Source: Smittia aterrima
Taxonomy: Eukaryota > Arthropoda > Insecta > Diptera > Chironomidae
Assembly (NCBI GenBank): GCA_033063855.1
Contig: CP093829.1
Location: 6,768,243 to 6,832,242, forward strand
Length of the DNA: 64,000 nucleotides
Reading direction: 5' to 3'
The notes beneath the pieces are model-generated. The model made no database searches, had not been told where the DNA came from, and saw nothing but the letters and a program-made list of their open reading frames with translations. The translations under genes and the position numbers were made by a program. Position 1 is the first letter of the stretch. The number at the start of each line of letters is the position of its first letter. Positions 1 to 9,617 of this stretch are shown piece after piece.

Positions 1-801
1 TTCACTCTCAATTGTTTTCATATTTTGTTTAAATTTTTCAATTTCCTCTTCTTTTCTTGATATAGTCTCGTTTAACTCGATCAACTTCGAGCAATGTGAG
101 GATTCCATTAAAATTTTACCAAGCGATTTGTCCATTGAACTGGCGCATTTGGTCGCAACTTCGATTTGGAACAATATAGAATCTGCGATGTCTCCAGAGA
201 CTTTCTTGAATTTCTTGTCGATACAAGTGTTATGATCAAAGTTAACAAATTCCATTGTTGAGGGCAGAACACTGTCGATTGTTTGTAATTCATTGTTGTG
301 AGCTCCCAACTTATTCAATTTTCTATTTTTCAAGAACAAATCAGCTGGTAATGAAACTAATTTGTTATGTTGCAACCAAACTTCCTTTAATTCGATCAAA
401 TCCATGAACAAATCTTCAGGTAATGTTGTCAGAGATGTGTAGCCGATATCAACAACGATCACTTTCTTGCAATTTGTGAATACTTCTCGGTTAATTCGTT
501 TGATTCCGTAGCCATGAATCCAGATATGTCTCAAGTTTTTAAAGAAATCACAAACTTTAGTGGGAACATTTTCAGTTTCAACATTTTTTTCTATCGAGAA
601 CCAAACGATCTTGTCGTTTGCTACCCGAGCTGTGTAATTTCCCCTAACTGAGGTGACGACAACGTCGGTTTCGAGAACTTTCAGGTTTTCCACTTTACAC
701 ATATCCCGTCCTTTCTCCAATATAAACACACAATTTAGTTGAAAGGTCTCGGCGAATCCACTGAGAATAAAAGAGATCAGCAAATATTTAAAGAGATTCA
801 T
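1..801 (-). CDS. LRR/coiled-coil secreted protein, type A, copy A1 (3' part outside window)
   Basis: The frame is open from its ATG (799-801) to the window edge and encodes the N-terminal 267 residues of a type A protein; the missing C terminus should match A2 (6415-8088). Seen: a hydrophobic signal peptide (about residues 1-20, starting MNLFKYLLISF), a Cys-containing N-terminal region, then short leucine-rich repeats of the form LPxDLF (about residues 90-200) and the start of a coiled coil. It differs from A2 at scattered bases, for example the few codons after the DKK motif. There are no introns. Signal peptide, LRR and coiled coil recall mosquito LRIM/APL1 immune proteins in layout only; orthology is not shown and function is unknown. 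Confidence 0.85.
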   Translation of the reverse strand, partial: MNLFKYLLISFILSGFAETFQLNCVFILEKGRDMCKVENLKVLETDVVVTSVRGNYTARVANDKIVWFSIEKNVETENVPTKVCDFFKNLRHIWIHGYGIKRINREVFTNCKKVIVVDIGYTSLTTLPEDLFMDLIELKEVWLQHNKLVSLPADLFLKNRKLNKLGAHNNELQTIDSVLPSTMEFVNFDHNTCIDKKFKKVSGDIADSILFQIEVATKCASSMDKSLGKILMESSHCSKLIELNETISRKEEEIEKFKQNMKTIESE

Positions 802-829
802 GTTCTCTAATTAAAGGTTCAGACCAAAC

Positions 830-862
830 TGATGCAGCGAATGCGAATCTCGTGAATTTAAA
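830..862 (-). promoter_or_regulatory. Core promoter of A1 (TATA-like TTTAAA plus Inr)
   Basis: On the minus strand TTTAAA (857-862) lies 27-32 nt before the A of an Inr match TCAGTTT (predicted +1 at 830). This would give a leader of only 29 nt before the ATG. The same pair at the same spacing precedes every full-length member of the array. Start not experimentally known. Confidence 0.55.
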
Positions 863-1916
863 TCTTTAAATTCTTATCACAAACTTTCGGCTTTTGTCGT
901 CGGGTGATGAGACAATCCAATGAAGAAATTCTATTTTTATTTGTTTTGGTAAAACCCATTTTGTGATTACTCTGTGAACGTAAGGACTGCTATCAAATTG
1001 CCTGAGACACGAGTCGACCTCTGGAAATTCCATGAAAGATTATTCAATTTTTTATGTATGGTCAAAATCCGAAAGCTTTAAAAGAAATCATTATTGGTGT
1101 GCAACGAGCCGAGAACTCCAACAATCTTAAAATTCGCTTACTTCGGGGCTTGTTATCAAAATTTAAAAACATTTGAATTGAACACGTGGATAAAATTTAT
1201 CCATTTTGTTTATCTTTTTTAAGTTTAATTGCAGTTCAGTGTTTCACTCCTAAAATTTTCTAGAACAAAAAGTTTCTAGTTGAAATGATTATTTCTAATT
1301 ATTTATTGTCTCATGAAAACAGTTGACCTTCGTACTCTGGGTGAATCAAACTGATTATTTTTTTATTTTTTTGAGCAAAGCGCACGAAAAATAAAATTCG
1401 AAAGATAGTTCGCGCGGCTGATCGGTAAAAAAAATTCATTCGCAGGATGCGATGTGATTGTGCAATGCACAACGTGCATATTGTGACAGACTGGGAGTTG
1501 TTCAATCAAAGAAATTTTAATCCTTTCCAAGTCTTCTTTCATGCCAATTTTATTTGCCTTTAACAAAGTAATTGAGAAATTCCTTCAAACATTAAGACTT
1601 TTGTCAAAGCTTGCACGAGTCGTACTCTGGAATTTCCAAGAAAGATAATTCATTTTTCGAATAAATTTTGAAACAAACATGTTTATTTACTTTTTGTAAC
1701 GAACCTGAAAGCTATCTCAGAAATATCTATTAAGAATTTTAATTTCTATTATAAAATGACAGGTGCTTGTGTAATTTTCTAGTAATTTTGAAGTGTTTGG
1801 TGACAACAACGAGGTTGTCGAGGTGAAGTTATCATCTAGTAATTTGGAAACCATTTTTTTTGTCAACCAAAACAGTTGTCATGTTACGATTCAAGATTTT
1901 TTGAGGTTTCAAACGG
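863..1916. other. Intergenic spacer upstream of A1
   Basis: No gene seen. The sequence is the family's conserved upstream block, shared with 8150-9216 and 15441-16529 and in part with the flanks of the B genes. Around 1380-1620 it is related to the ligase-gene 5' relics but has lost the ATG. This copy alone lacks about 45 bp near 1055 that copies 2 and 3 keep. Confidence 0.7.
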
Positions 1917-2326
1917 GCTTCATTAGATTTGCCACAGTTTTCATCAAATCCTCGGAATTTGATTTTAATCTTTTATTTTATTTATAGCGTCTACATACAT
2001 CTAATAATCTAACATTTTTCAAGTGATGCATTTGTTTCGTTGGCTTTGAAAGTGGCGTTTGTCTCTTTCTCTGTTAATGTGTTTACCAAGTTCGAGGTAC
2101 AATTTTAGTTTCAAACATTTGCTCTATAAAAATCCAGTCGACGTCGCTGTTTGTTCTGACCTCCGCTGTGTAATTGTCCCGAAACTGAGGTAACGGCCAC
2201 ATCGGTTTCAAGAACTTTCAGTATTTTCACTTCACACTTATCCCGCACAAACACACATTCCAATTGAAAGCTCTCGACGTATCCACTGAGAATGAAAAAG
2301 ATCAGCAAATATTTAAAGAGCTTCAC
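1917..2326 (-). pseudogene. Truncated LRR/coiled-coil gene fragment, left arm of IR1
   Basis: Reading minus, the fragment begins with the family signal peptide (KLFKYLLIFFILSGYVES) and about 50 N-terminal codons. It then loses frame at an extra T near 2174, jumps to a short coiled-coil piece (ANETNASLEKC is recognisable) and ends in the family C terminus near 1917. All LRRs and most of the coiled coil are deleted. The start codon is GTG rather than ATG. Not expected to make a functional protein. Confidence 0.8.
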
Positions 2327-2669
2327 GTTCTTTGAAAAAAGGTTCAGACCAAACTGAAGCTGAGAATCAGTTTGGTCTGAACCTTTATCTAGAGAACATG
2401 AAGCTCTTTAAATATTTGCTGATCTTTTTCATTCTCAGTGGATACGTCGAGAGCTTTCAACTGGAATGTGTGTTTGTGTGGACTAAGTGTACGGTGAAAA
2501 GACTGAAAGTTCTTGAAACCGATGTGGCCGTTATCTCAGTTTCGGGACAATTACACAGCCGAGGTCAGAACAAACAGCGACGTCGACTGGAGTTTTATAG
2601 AGCAAATGGTTGAAACTAAAATTGTATCTCGAACTTGGTAAACACATTAACAGAGAAAGAGACAAACGC
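2055..2669. repeat. Inverted repeat IR1: head-to-head LRR-gene 5' fragments
   Basis: Arms 2055-2356 and 2368-2669 (302 bp each) are near-perfect reverse complements around an 11-bp spacer. Each arm is the 5' end of an LRR/coiled-coil gene (leader, signal peptide, N-terminal region) fused to a coiled-coil fragment. The two leaders meet at the centre, exactly at the Inr-derived sequence, so the TATA boxes are lost. A transcript across it would fold into a stem of about 300 bp. Equivalent structures lie at 9346-9960 and 16684-17336. Confidence 0.92.
2398..2669 (+). pseudogene. Truncated LRR/coiled-coil gene fragment, right arm of IR1
   Basis: The plus-strand fragment keeps an ATG (2398) and the signal peptide, carries the same extra-T frameshift as the opposite arm, and ends in a coiled-coil scrap at about 2669. 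Beyond that it is joined to the 5' flank of the ligase gene (2674-2757). Residues after the signal peptide differ from the left arm (WTKCTVKRL in place of RDKCEVKIL), so this arm has begun to diverge. Confidence 0.8.
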
Positions 2670-2673
2670 GAGC

Positions 2674-2757
2674 AAACTTTATTACAAAATAAGAGAGAAA
2701 TTAGAGTCACTCGACTGATTGAGACGAGCACACAAAAAATAAAATGTCCAAATTCAA
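2674..2757 (+). pseudogene. Relic 5' end of the acyl-CoA-ligase gene
   Basis: This block matches the 5' flank and first codons of the intact ligase gene at 22829: the AGAGAGAAATTAGAGTCACT stretch, the CACAAAAAATAAAATG leader and codons MSKF. It then diverges and stops after ten codons (ATG at 2744). Directly abuts IR1. Confidence 0.7.
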
Positions 2758-3047
2758 AGTTTTTAATAAATTTTAAAACAGATATATGACTTCTCGGAAA
2801 AGTTTAACGATTTTGTTTAATTTACGTTGTGAACCTGAACGCTTTCACAGCCTACTTTTGAGGTTTCGGGTTTTTTCAGAATCCGTTCCAAGTGCCTTTC
2901 TTCACCTCCACGTGCGAGACGAAGCGTGGAGGATACTAAGAAAGGAGGTCCTCAGGCTGCTATACTTAAAACCATCAAATTACTTCTGAGCTTAAGGATG
3001 CCAAAATATATCAAAAACTATTTAAGAATGTTTACGAATTTTAATAG
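2758..3047. other. 3'-flanking module of B1
   Basis: No gene. This roughly 250-bp module (TTTCGGGTTTTTTCAGAA and the ACGAAGCGTGGAGGA motif are landmarks) recurs 3' of B2 (10049-10338), B3 (17414-17703) and, more diverged, 3' of A2, A3 and copy D. Short minus-strand frames in it are not conserved between copies. Confidence 0.6.
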
Positions 3048-4612
3048 CTATCGTAAAGCGACAGGTGCTTGTGGTTTCATAAGATTTGCCACATTTTTCA
3101 TCAAATCCTCGTAGTTTGATTTTAATCTTTTGTTTTCAGCCTCGAGACTCAACCATTCTGCACTTCTTTCCATTCCGTTTGCGCTGATGTCAGTCTGTAG
3201 CTCTTCATTTTCATTTTTCAGGTTTTGTATCGTTAACGTTAGTTGAGTTATATTTGTTAACAAAACGAGATTCTCACTTTCAAACGTTTCCATTTTCTTT
3301 TTAATATCCCAGTTTCTTCATTGAGTTCATTGAATGTTGAGAGATCATTTAAACATTTTTCAAGTGATGTAATTGTTTCGTTAGCATTAAAATTTTCGTT
3401 TTGCGTGAGATTTGCTTCTAAAAGTTTGTTGTTCCGATTGCAACTAAAAAGTTCCTCCTCAAGTTTACTGACGTTTGTCTCTTTCTCTGTTAATGTGTTA
3501 ACCAAGTTTGTGATATTTGATTTTTGAATATTGATTTCTTCTAGAGCATACGAAAGCTCTTGAGTGTTTTTCTTTTTTAAAGCTTCGATCTCAATCTTAA
3601 AATTTTTGATGATTGAATCCTTTTGCGTTGTGTTAGTGGCTAAAGCCAGTTTTTCACTCTCGCAGGTTTCCTTATTTTGTTTAAATTTCTCAATTTCCTC
3701 TTCCTTCTCTGCTAAAGTTTTGTTAAATGCAATAGCCTGTGATCGAAGCGATGCTTCCATTTTCTCGAGATTTTCTTGTAAAAGCTTGTTGCTCTCACTA
3801 GAAATGACAAGTTGCTCTCTAAGATCGCTTACGTTTGTCTCTTTCTCTGTCAATGTGATGGCCAAGTTCGAGTTGCTTGATTCCTGTTGCTCTATGTTTG
3901 AAACTAAGTCGATCTTCTCACTATCAATCGTTTTCGTCTTATTTTTGTCCATTGAACCGTCGCATTTAGACGCAATTTCATTTTTAAACCATATAAAATC
4001 TGCGATATCGTCAGGAAATTTTTTGTTGATACAAGTGTTATCACGAAAGTTAACAAGTTTCATTGTTGAGGGCAGAACAGCGTCAATTGTGTTTAATTTA
4101 TTATATTGTGCTGAGAACCTCTCCAATTTGTTATTTTTCAGGAACAAGTCAGTTGGTAATGAAACTAATTGGTTATGATCAAGATCAATGTCCTTTAATT
4201 TGATCAAATCGATGAACAGATCTTCAGGTAATGTTGTCAAATGATGAGTGAATTTGATTTCAACTTTGTGCACTTTCTTGCAGTTCGTGAATACTTCTCT
4301 ACTGATTCGTTTTACTGATCCTGACAAACACTGGAAAATTTCCAAATTTCGTAATGAATTGCAAACTTTAGTTGGAACAATTTCAGTTTCTACAGTAGGC
4401 TGTATATTAATACCGTTATAGTCGTCATTTGTTTTCACCCGAGGTGTGAATGGTTCCGAAATTGACAAAACTGATGTGACCGCAACGTCGACTTCAAAGA
4501 CTTCCAGTTTTCTCACTAAACACGACCCGTAATACAACTCACATTTCAGTTGGAAGCTTTCGACGTATCCACAGAGAATAAAAGAGATCAGCAAATATTT
4601 AAAGAGCTCCAT
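3048..4612 (-). pseudogene. LRR/coiled-coil secreted protein, type B, copy B1 (frameshifted)
   Basis: From ATG 4610-4612 the frame gives 451 residues and then terminates early at 3257. The family C terminus continues in another frame (3048-3293). B2 has one more T in the homopolymer at 3297-3302 (six T against five), and its uninterrupted protein is 521 aa. Everything before the lesion looks intact: signal peptide 1-20, LRR block about 90-200, long heptad-rich coiled coil. Either B1 has recently lost its last 80 residues or the lesion is a homopolymer sequencing error; if an error, this is a normal CDS. Confidence 0.8.
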
Positions 4613-4640
4613 GTTCTCTAATTGAAGGTTCGGCCCAAAC

Positions 4641-4673
4641 TGAAGCTGCGAATGCCAATCTAGTGAATTTAAA
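4641..4673 (-). promoter_or_regulatory. Core promoter of B1
   Basis: TTTAAA at 4668-4673 and Inr TCAGTTT with +1 at 4641 (minus strand) keep the spacing seen at A1; the leader before the ATG is again 29 nt. Confidence 0.5.
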
Positions 4674-5723
4674 TCTTGAATTTCTTATCACAAATTATTT
4701 GTCGTCGGGCGATGGGACAACCCAATGAAGAAATTCTATTTTTATTTGTTTTGGTAAAATCCAATTTGTGATTACACTGTGAACACAAGGACTGCTATCA
4801 AATTGCCTGAGACACGAGTCGACCTCTGGAAACTCCATGAAAGATTATTCAATTTTTTTAAATACTTGATTAAACAGAATTGTGATTTCTCGGAAAAATG
4901 AAGAGATTAAATTTAGAGCGTGCAATGTGAACTTTCTTGTTCAGCCAAGGTGAACCCCAAAGCTTTAAAATAAATCTTTATTTGGACAAAAAGTTTCTAG
5001 TTTAAATGATTATTTTTTAATTGTTTATTGTTGATCATGTTTAAGAGAATTATCTTGAAGGTTTCTTTACATTTTTGCGATGGTACTTTGATCTACGATT
5101 AACAAACTCTGATAAAAATAAATGACTTCCGCATTCTGGGCTAACCAAACTGTTTTTTTTTGTTTGAGCAAACCACACGAAAAATAAAATGTCAGAAAGG
5201 AGATTGTGAGGCTGATCAGTGAAAAAATTTTATTCGAAGAATGCGATGTGATTGTACATCTTGCTTCTTACTATGAGTTGCTCATTAAATTTTTTTTATT
5301 CCTTTCCAAGTTTTCTTTCATGTCAATTTTAAATTCCTACAACTAAGTACTTACGAAATTTCTACAAACATTAAAACTGCTATCAAAGCTTGCACGAGTC
5401 GGACTCTGGAAGAATTTCCAAGAAAGATAATCCAATCTTCGAATATATTTGAAATAAATATGTGATTTCTCGAAAAAGTTTGCGGATTTTATTTCATTTG
5501 CGCTGCGATCCTGAACCTATCACAGAAAAGTAAAATAAATGTGTTTTCTTATTATTATCGGAGTTTCGGGTTTCTTTGGAAGCCGTTCCAATTGTCTAGC
5601 TTCACCTTCACGAGGTGGACCCGCTGCATCCGTAACGAATTGAAGCGTGGAGGAAACTAAGTAAGGAGGGCCTGACACCTCAAGCTGCCCTTTTAAAACC
5701 ATCAAAGGACCCCTGTGAAATAG
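4674..5723. other. Spacer between B1 and foldback element 1
   Basis: No gene. It contains the conserved LRR upstream block, a ligase-gene relic near 5150-5210 (ATG at 5189, stopping after six codons) and a 3'-flank module at about 5460-5710. A 61-codon minus frame (5520-5705) exists but is not preserved in the module copies 3' of the B genes or copy D. Confidence 0.6.
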
Positions 5724-6367
5724 GCACGAAATCTATCGCCAGCACGAAAGTTATCGCCAAGTAATCGCTTTGACGATAGATTCTAACGTTAACTTTTGTG
5801 CTGGCGATGAAAAGTTTTGTAACGGCCAGAATTTATTTGAAAGTTATCGCTGGATCAACGTTAACTTTTTGAACCAACGTTAGATTTAATTTTGAACCGG
5901 CGATAGATTTTTGCGATAACTTTACGAGCGATAACTACTCGAGCGATAGATTTACCGAGCGATAACTTAACATTTTCCCTTTACCGAAATAATCCGATTT
6001 CCACGAATCCTTTAATACCCAAACATTTTCCCTTTACCGATATAATCCGATTCCCACGAATCCTTTTATCGCTCGTAAATCTATCGTTCGTTAAGCTATC
6101 GCTCGGTAAAACTATCGCTCGAGTAGTTATCGCTCGTAAAGTTATCGCTCATGTAGTTATTGCTCATAAAGTTATCGCAAAAATCTATCGCCGGTTCAAA
6201 ATTAAATCTAACGTTGGTTCAAAAAGTTATCGTTGATCCAGCGATAACTTTCAAATAAATTCTGGCCGTTACAAAACTTTTTATCGCCAGCACAAAAGTT
6301 AACGTTAGAATCTATCGTCAAAGCGATTACTTGGCGATAACTTTCGTGCTGGCGATAGATTTCGTGC
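5724..6367. mobile_element. Foldback/MITE-like element 1
   Basis: The 644-bp element starts GCACGAAATCTATCGCC and ends in its reverse complement. Arms are about 5724-5969 and 6092-6367. The arms are themselves built from short repeats (GTTATCGC, CTATCGCTCG), and the right arm has one extra internal unit. The centre holds two direct copies of a 52-bp sequence (5970-6021, 6022-6067). The flanks read TA on both sides, compatible with a TA target duplication. No ORF, so non-autonomous. It lies about 47 bp beyond the stop codon of A2, so it may be part of the A2 3' UTR. Confidence 0.85.
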
Positions 6368-6414
6368 TAAATTCCTGGGAGTTATAAAGCGACAGGTGCT
6401 TGTGTAATCTCCTT

Positions 6415-8088
6415 TCAAACAGGTTTAATTAGATTTGCCACATTTTTCATCAAATCCTCGTAGTTTGATTTTAATCTTTTGTTTTCAGAAACAAGACTCA
6501 ACCATTCTGCACTTTTTTCCATTCCATTGGCGCTGATGTCAGTCTGCAGCTCTTCAATTTCATTTTTCAAGTTTTGTATCGTCGTCATTAGTTGAGTTAT
6601 ATTTGTTGACAAAACGAGATTCTCTCTTTCAAAAATTTTCTTTTTCTTCTTCAATATTCCAGTTTCTTCATTGCGTTCATTAAACGTTGAAAGATCCTTT
6701 AAACATTTTTCAAGTGAGGTATTTGTTTCGCAGGTTTTAAAACTGTCGTTTTGCGTGAGATTCGCATGTAAAAGTTTGTTATTTTGATTGCAACTAAAAA
6801 GTTCCTCTTCAAGTTTGCTGGCGCTTGTCTCTTTCTCTGTTAATGTGTTTACCAAGTTTGTGATATTTGATTTTAGGCTTTCGAAGGTGGACATCAGATG
6901 CGTTATGTTTCTGCCTAAATCAACTTTTTCGTTTTCAAACATTTTCTTATTTTGTTTTAATTTCCCAATTTCCTCTTTTTTCTCTGCTAAAGTTTTGTTA
7001 AACGCAATAGACTTTGATCGAAGCGATGATTCCATTTTCTCAAGATTTCCCTTTAAAAATTTGTTACTCTTACTAGAAACAACAAGTTGCTCTTCAAGTT
7101 TGCTGACGTTTGTCAATTTCTCTGTCAATGCGATAGTCAAGTTTGAGTTGTTTGATTTTAAAATATTATTTTCTTCTAGAATTTTTGTTAATTTTTGACT
7201 ATGGTTTTTCTTAGAAGCTTGTATCTCAGCTTTAAAGTTTTCTATAGTGGACTTCAGGTGCTTTATGTCTGTTGTTAAAGCAACCTTTTCACTCTCAATT
7301 GTTTTCATATTTTGTTTAAATTTTTCAATTTCCTCTTCTTTTCTTGATATAGTCTCGTTTAACTCGATCAACTTCGAGCAATGTGAGGATTCCATTAAAA
7401 TTTTACCAAGCGATTTGTCCATTGAACTGGCGCATTTGGTCGCAACTTCGATTTGGAACAATATAGAATCTGCGATGTCTCCAGAGGATTTCTTGTACTT
7501 CTTGTCGATACAAGTGTTATGATCAAAGTTAACAAATTCCATTGTTGAGGGCAGAACACTGTCGATTGTTTGTAATTCATTGTTGTGAGCTCCCAACTTA
7601 TTCAGTTTTCGATTTTTCAAGAACAAATCAGCAGGTAAAGAAACTAATTTGTTATGTTGCAACCAAACTGCTTTTAATTCGCTCAAATCCATGAAAAGAT
7701 CTTCAGGTAATATTGTCAGAGATGTGAAGCAGATATCAATAACGGTCATTTTATTGCAATTTGTGAACACTTCTCGTTTAACTCGTTTTATTCCGTAGCC
7801 ATGAATCCAGATATGTCTCAAGTTTTTAAAGAAATCACAAACTTTAGTGGGAACATTTTCAGTTTCAACATTTTTTTCTATCGAGAACCAAACGATCTTG
7901 TCGTTTGCTACCCGAGCTGTGTAATTTCCCCTAACTGAGGTGACGACAACGTCGGTTTCGAGAACTTTCAGGTTTTCCACTTTACACATATCCCGTCCTT
8001 TCTCCAATATAAACACACAATTTAGTTGAAAGGTCTCGGCGAATCCACTGAGAATAAAAGAGATCAGCAAATATTTAAAGAGATTCAT
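6415..8088 (-). CDS. LRR/coiled-coil secreted protein, type A, copy A2
   Basis: A 557-aa intronless protein. Signal peptide about 1-20 (MNLFKYLLISFILSGFAE), a Cys-bearing N-terminal segment to about 85, then four or five degenerate LRRs (about 90-200; LTILPEDLF, LVSLPADLF) closed by a Cys (NTCIDKK). From about 215 to 545 it is almost continuous heptad coiled coil rich in Glu, Lys, Asn and Leu with many N-glycosylation sequons. No membrane anchor follows, so it is probably secreted and oligomeric. The layout resembles LRIM/APL1-type proteins, but I see no residue-level proof of kinship and assign no function. The start is set by the ATG that opens the signal peptide and by the conserved promoter 29 nt upstream. 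Confidence 0.88.
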   Translation of the reverse strand: MNLFKYLLISFILSGFAETFQLNCVFILEKGRDMCKVENLKVLETDVVVTSVRGNYTARVANDKIVWFSIEKNVETENVPTKVCDFFKNLRHIWIHGYGIKRVKREVFTNCNKMTVIDICFTSLTILPEDLFMDLSELKAVWLQHNKLVSLPADLFLKNRKLNKLGAHNNELQTIDSVLPSTMEFVNFDHNTCIDKKYKKSSGDIADSILFQIEVATKCASSMDKSLGKILMESSHCSKLIELNETISRKEEEIEKFKQNMKTIESEKVALTTDIKHLKSTIENFKAEIQASKKNHSQKLTKILEENNILKSNNSNLTIALTEKLTNVSKLEEQLVVSSKSNKFLKGNLEKMESSLRSKSIAFNKTLAEKKEEIGKLKQNKKMFENEKVDLGRNITHLMSTFESLKSNITNLVNTLTEKETSASKLEEELFSCNQNNKLLHANLTQNDSFKTCETNTSLEKCLKDLSTFNERNEETGILKKKKKIFERENLVLSTNITQLMTTIQNLKNEIEELQTDISANGMEKSAEWLSLVSENKRLKSNYEDLMKNVANLIKPV

Positions 8089-8116
8089 GTTCTCTAATTA
8101 AAGGTTCAGACCAAAC

Positions 8117-8149
8117 TGATGCAGCGAATGCGAATCTCGTGAATTTAAA
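8117..8149 (-). promoter_or_regulatory. Core promoter of A2
   Basis: TTTAAA 8144-8149, Inr TCAGTTT with predicted +1 at 8117, minus strand; spacing identical to A1. Confidence 0.55.
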
Positions 8150-9216
8150 TCTTTAAATTCTTATCACAAACTTTCGGCTTTTGTCGTCGGGTGATGAGAC
8201 AATCCAATGAAGAAATTCTATTTTTATTTGTTTTGGTAAAACCCATTTTGTGATTACTCTGTGAACGTAAGGACTGCTATCAAATTGCCTGAGACACGAG
8301 TCAACCTCTGGAAATTCCATGAAAGATTATTCAATTTTTTTAAATACTTGATTAAACAGAATTGTGATTTCTCGGAAAAATAGCGAGTTTGGTCAAAACC
8401 CGAAAGCTTTAAAAGCAATCTTTATTTGTGTGCAACGAGCCGAGAGCTCCAACAATCTTAAAATCCGCTTACTTCGGGGCTTGTTATCAAAATTTAAAAA
8501 CATTTGAATTGAACACGTGGATAAAATTTATGCTTTTTGTTTATCTTTTTTAAGTTTAATTGCAGTTCAGTGTTTCACTCCTAAAATTTTCTAGGACAAA
8601 AAGTTTCAAGTTTAAATGATTATTTCTAATTATTTATTGTCTCATGAAAACAGTTGACCTTTGCACTCCGGGTGAATCAAACTGATTATTTTTTTTATTT
8701 TTTTGAGCAAAGCGCACGAAAAATAAAATTCGAAAGATAGTTCGCGCGGCTGATCGGTAAAAAAAATTCATTCGCAGGATGCGATGTGATTATGCAATGA
8801 ACAACGTGCATATTGTGACAGACTGGGAGTTGTTCAATCAAAGAAATTTTAATCCTTTCCAAGTCTTCTTTCATGCCAATTTTATTTGCCTTTAACAAAG
8901 TAATTGAGAAATTCCTTCAAACATTAAGACTTTTGTCAAAGCTTGCACGAGTCGTACTCTGGAATTTCCAAGAAAAATAATTCATTTTTCGAATAAATTT
9001 TGAAACAAACATGTTTATTTACTTTTTGTAACGAACCTGAAAGCTATCTCAGAAATATCTATTAAGAATTTTAATTTCTATTATAAAATGACAGGTGCTT
9101 GTGTAATTTTCTAGTAATTTTGAAGTGTTTGGTGACAACAACGAGGTTGTCGAGGTGAAGTTATCATCTAGTAATTTGGAAACCATTTTTTTTGTCAACC
9201 AAAACTTTTGTCATGT
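8150..9216. other. Intergenic spacer upstream of A2
   Basis: No gene. Same conserved upstream block as 863-1916, including the ATG-less ligase relic near 8700-8780. It lacks about 36 bp near 9210 that copies 1 and 3 retain. Confidence 0.65.
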
Positions 9217-9617
9217 TTCATTAGATTTGCCACATTTTTCATCAAATCCTCGGAATTTGATTTGAATCTTTTATTTTTAGCTTCTATACATCTAATAATC
9301 TAACATTTTTCAAGTGATGCATTTGTTTCGTTGGCTTTGAAAGTGGCGTTTGTCTCTTTCTCTGTTAATGTGTTTACCAAGTTCGAGGTACAATTTTAGT
9401 TTCAAACATTTGCTCTATAAAATCCAGTCGACGTCGCTGTTTGTTCTGACCTCCGCTGTGTAATTGTCCCGAAACTGAGAGTAACGGCCACATCGGTTTC
9501 AAGAACTTTCAGTATTTTCACTTCACACTTATCCCGCACAAACACACATTCCAATTGAAAGCTCTCGACGTATCCACTGAGAATGAAAAAGATCAGCAAA
9601 TATTTAAAGAGCTTCAC
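9217..9617 (-). pseudogene. Truncated LRR/coiled-coil gene fragment, left arm of IR2
   Basis: Counterpart of 1917-2326, with GTG in place of the start codon. An additional A near 9479 partly restores the reading frame after the shared frameshift, so family residues reappear downstream, but LRRs and coiled coil are still missing. Confidence 0.75.

Larger units (their letters stand above)
802..8088. repeat. Tandem repeat unit 1 (A upstream to next A start)
   Basis: Unit 1 runs from just upstream of A1 to the start codon of A2, 7287 bp, and aligns base for base over long stretches with unit 2 at 8089-15379 (7291 bp). It contains inverted repeat IR1, gene B1, foldback element 1 and gene A2. A shorter, more diverged third unit (15380-19200) has IR3 and B3 but no foldback. 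Unit-specific deletions (near 1055 in unit 1, near 9210 in unit 2) argue for true duplicates rather than one sequence assembled twice. Confidence 0.9.

Noticed and set aside
108..293. 61-codon minus frame in the A genes (also at 7395 and 14686).
   Set aside because: Off-frame within the real A coding sequence; conserved only because the DNA is duplicated.
3564..4178. A 204-codon plus-strand frame antisense to B1 (also 10856-11470 and 18164-18778, and 136-codon frames antisense to A2/A3).
   Set aside because: Ser/Phe/Leu-rich readings of the opposite strand of Glu/Lys/Asn-rich coiled coil; open because that composition gives few antisense stops. No start context or family.
5520..5705. 61-codon minus frame 3' of A2 (repeated at 12811).
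   Set aside because: Identical only by duplication; the homologous modules 3' of the B genes and copy D do not preserve the frame.
5724..6367. Reading the foldback element as an rRNA/tRNA or viral hairpin.
   Set aside because: No tRNA/rRNA motifs, no ORF; arm symmetry and TA flanks fit a non-autonomous DNA element better.
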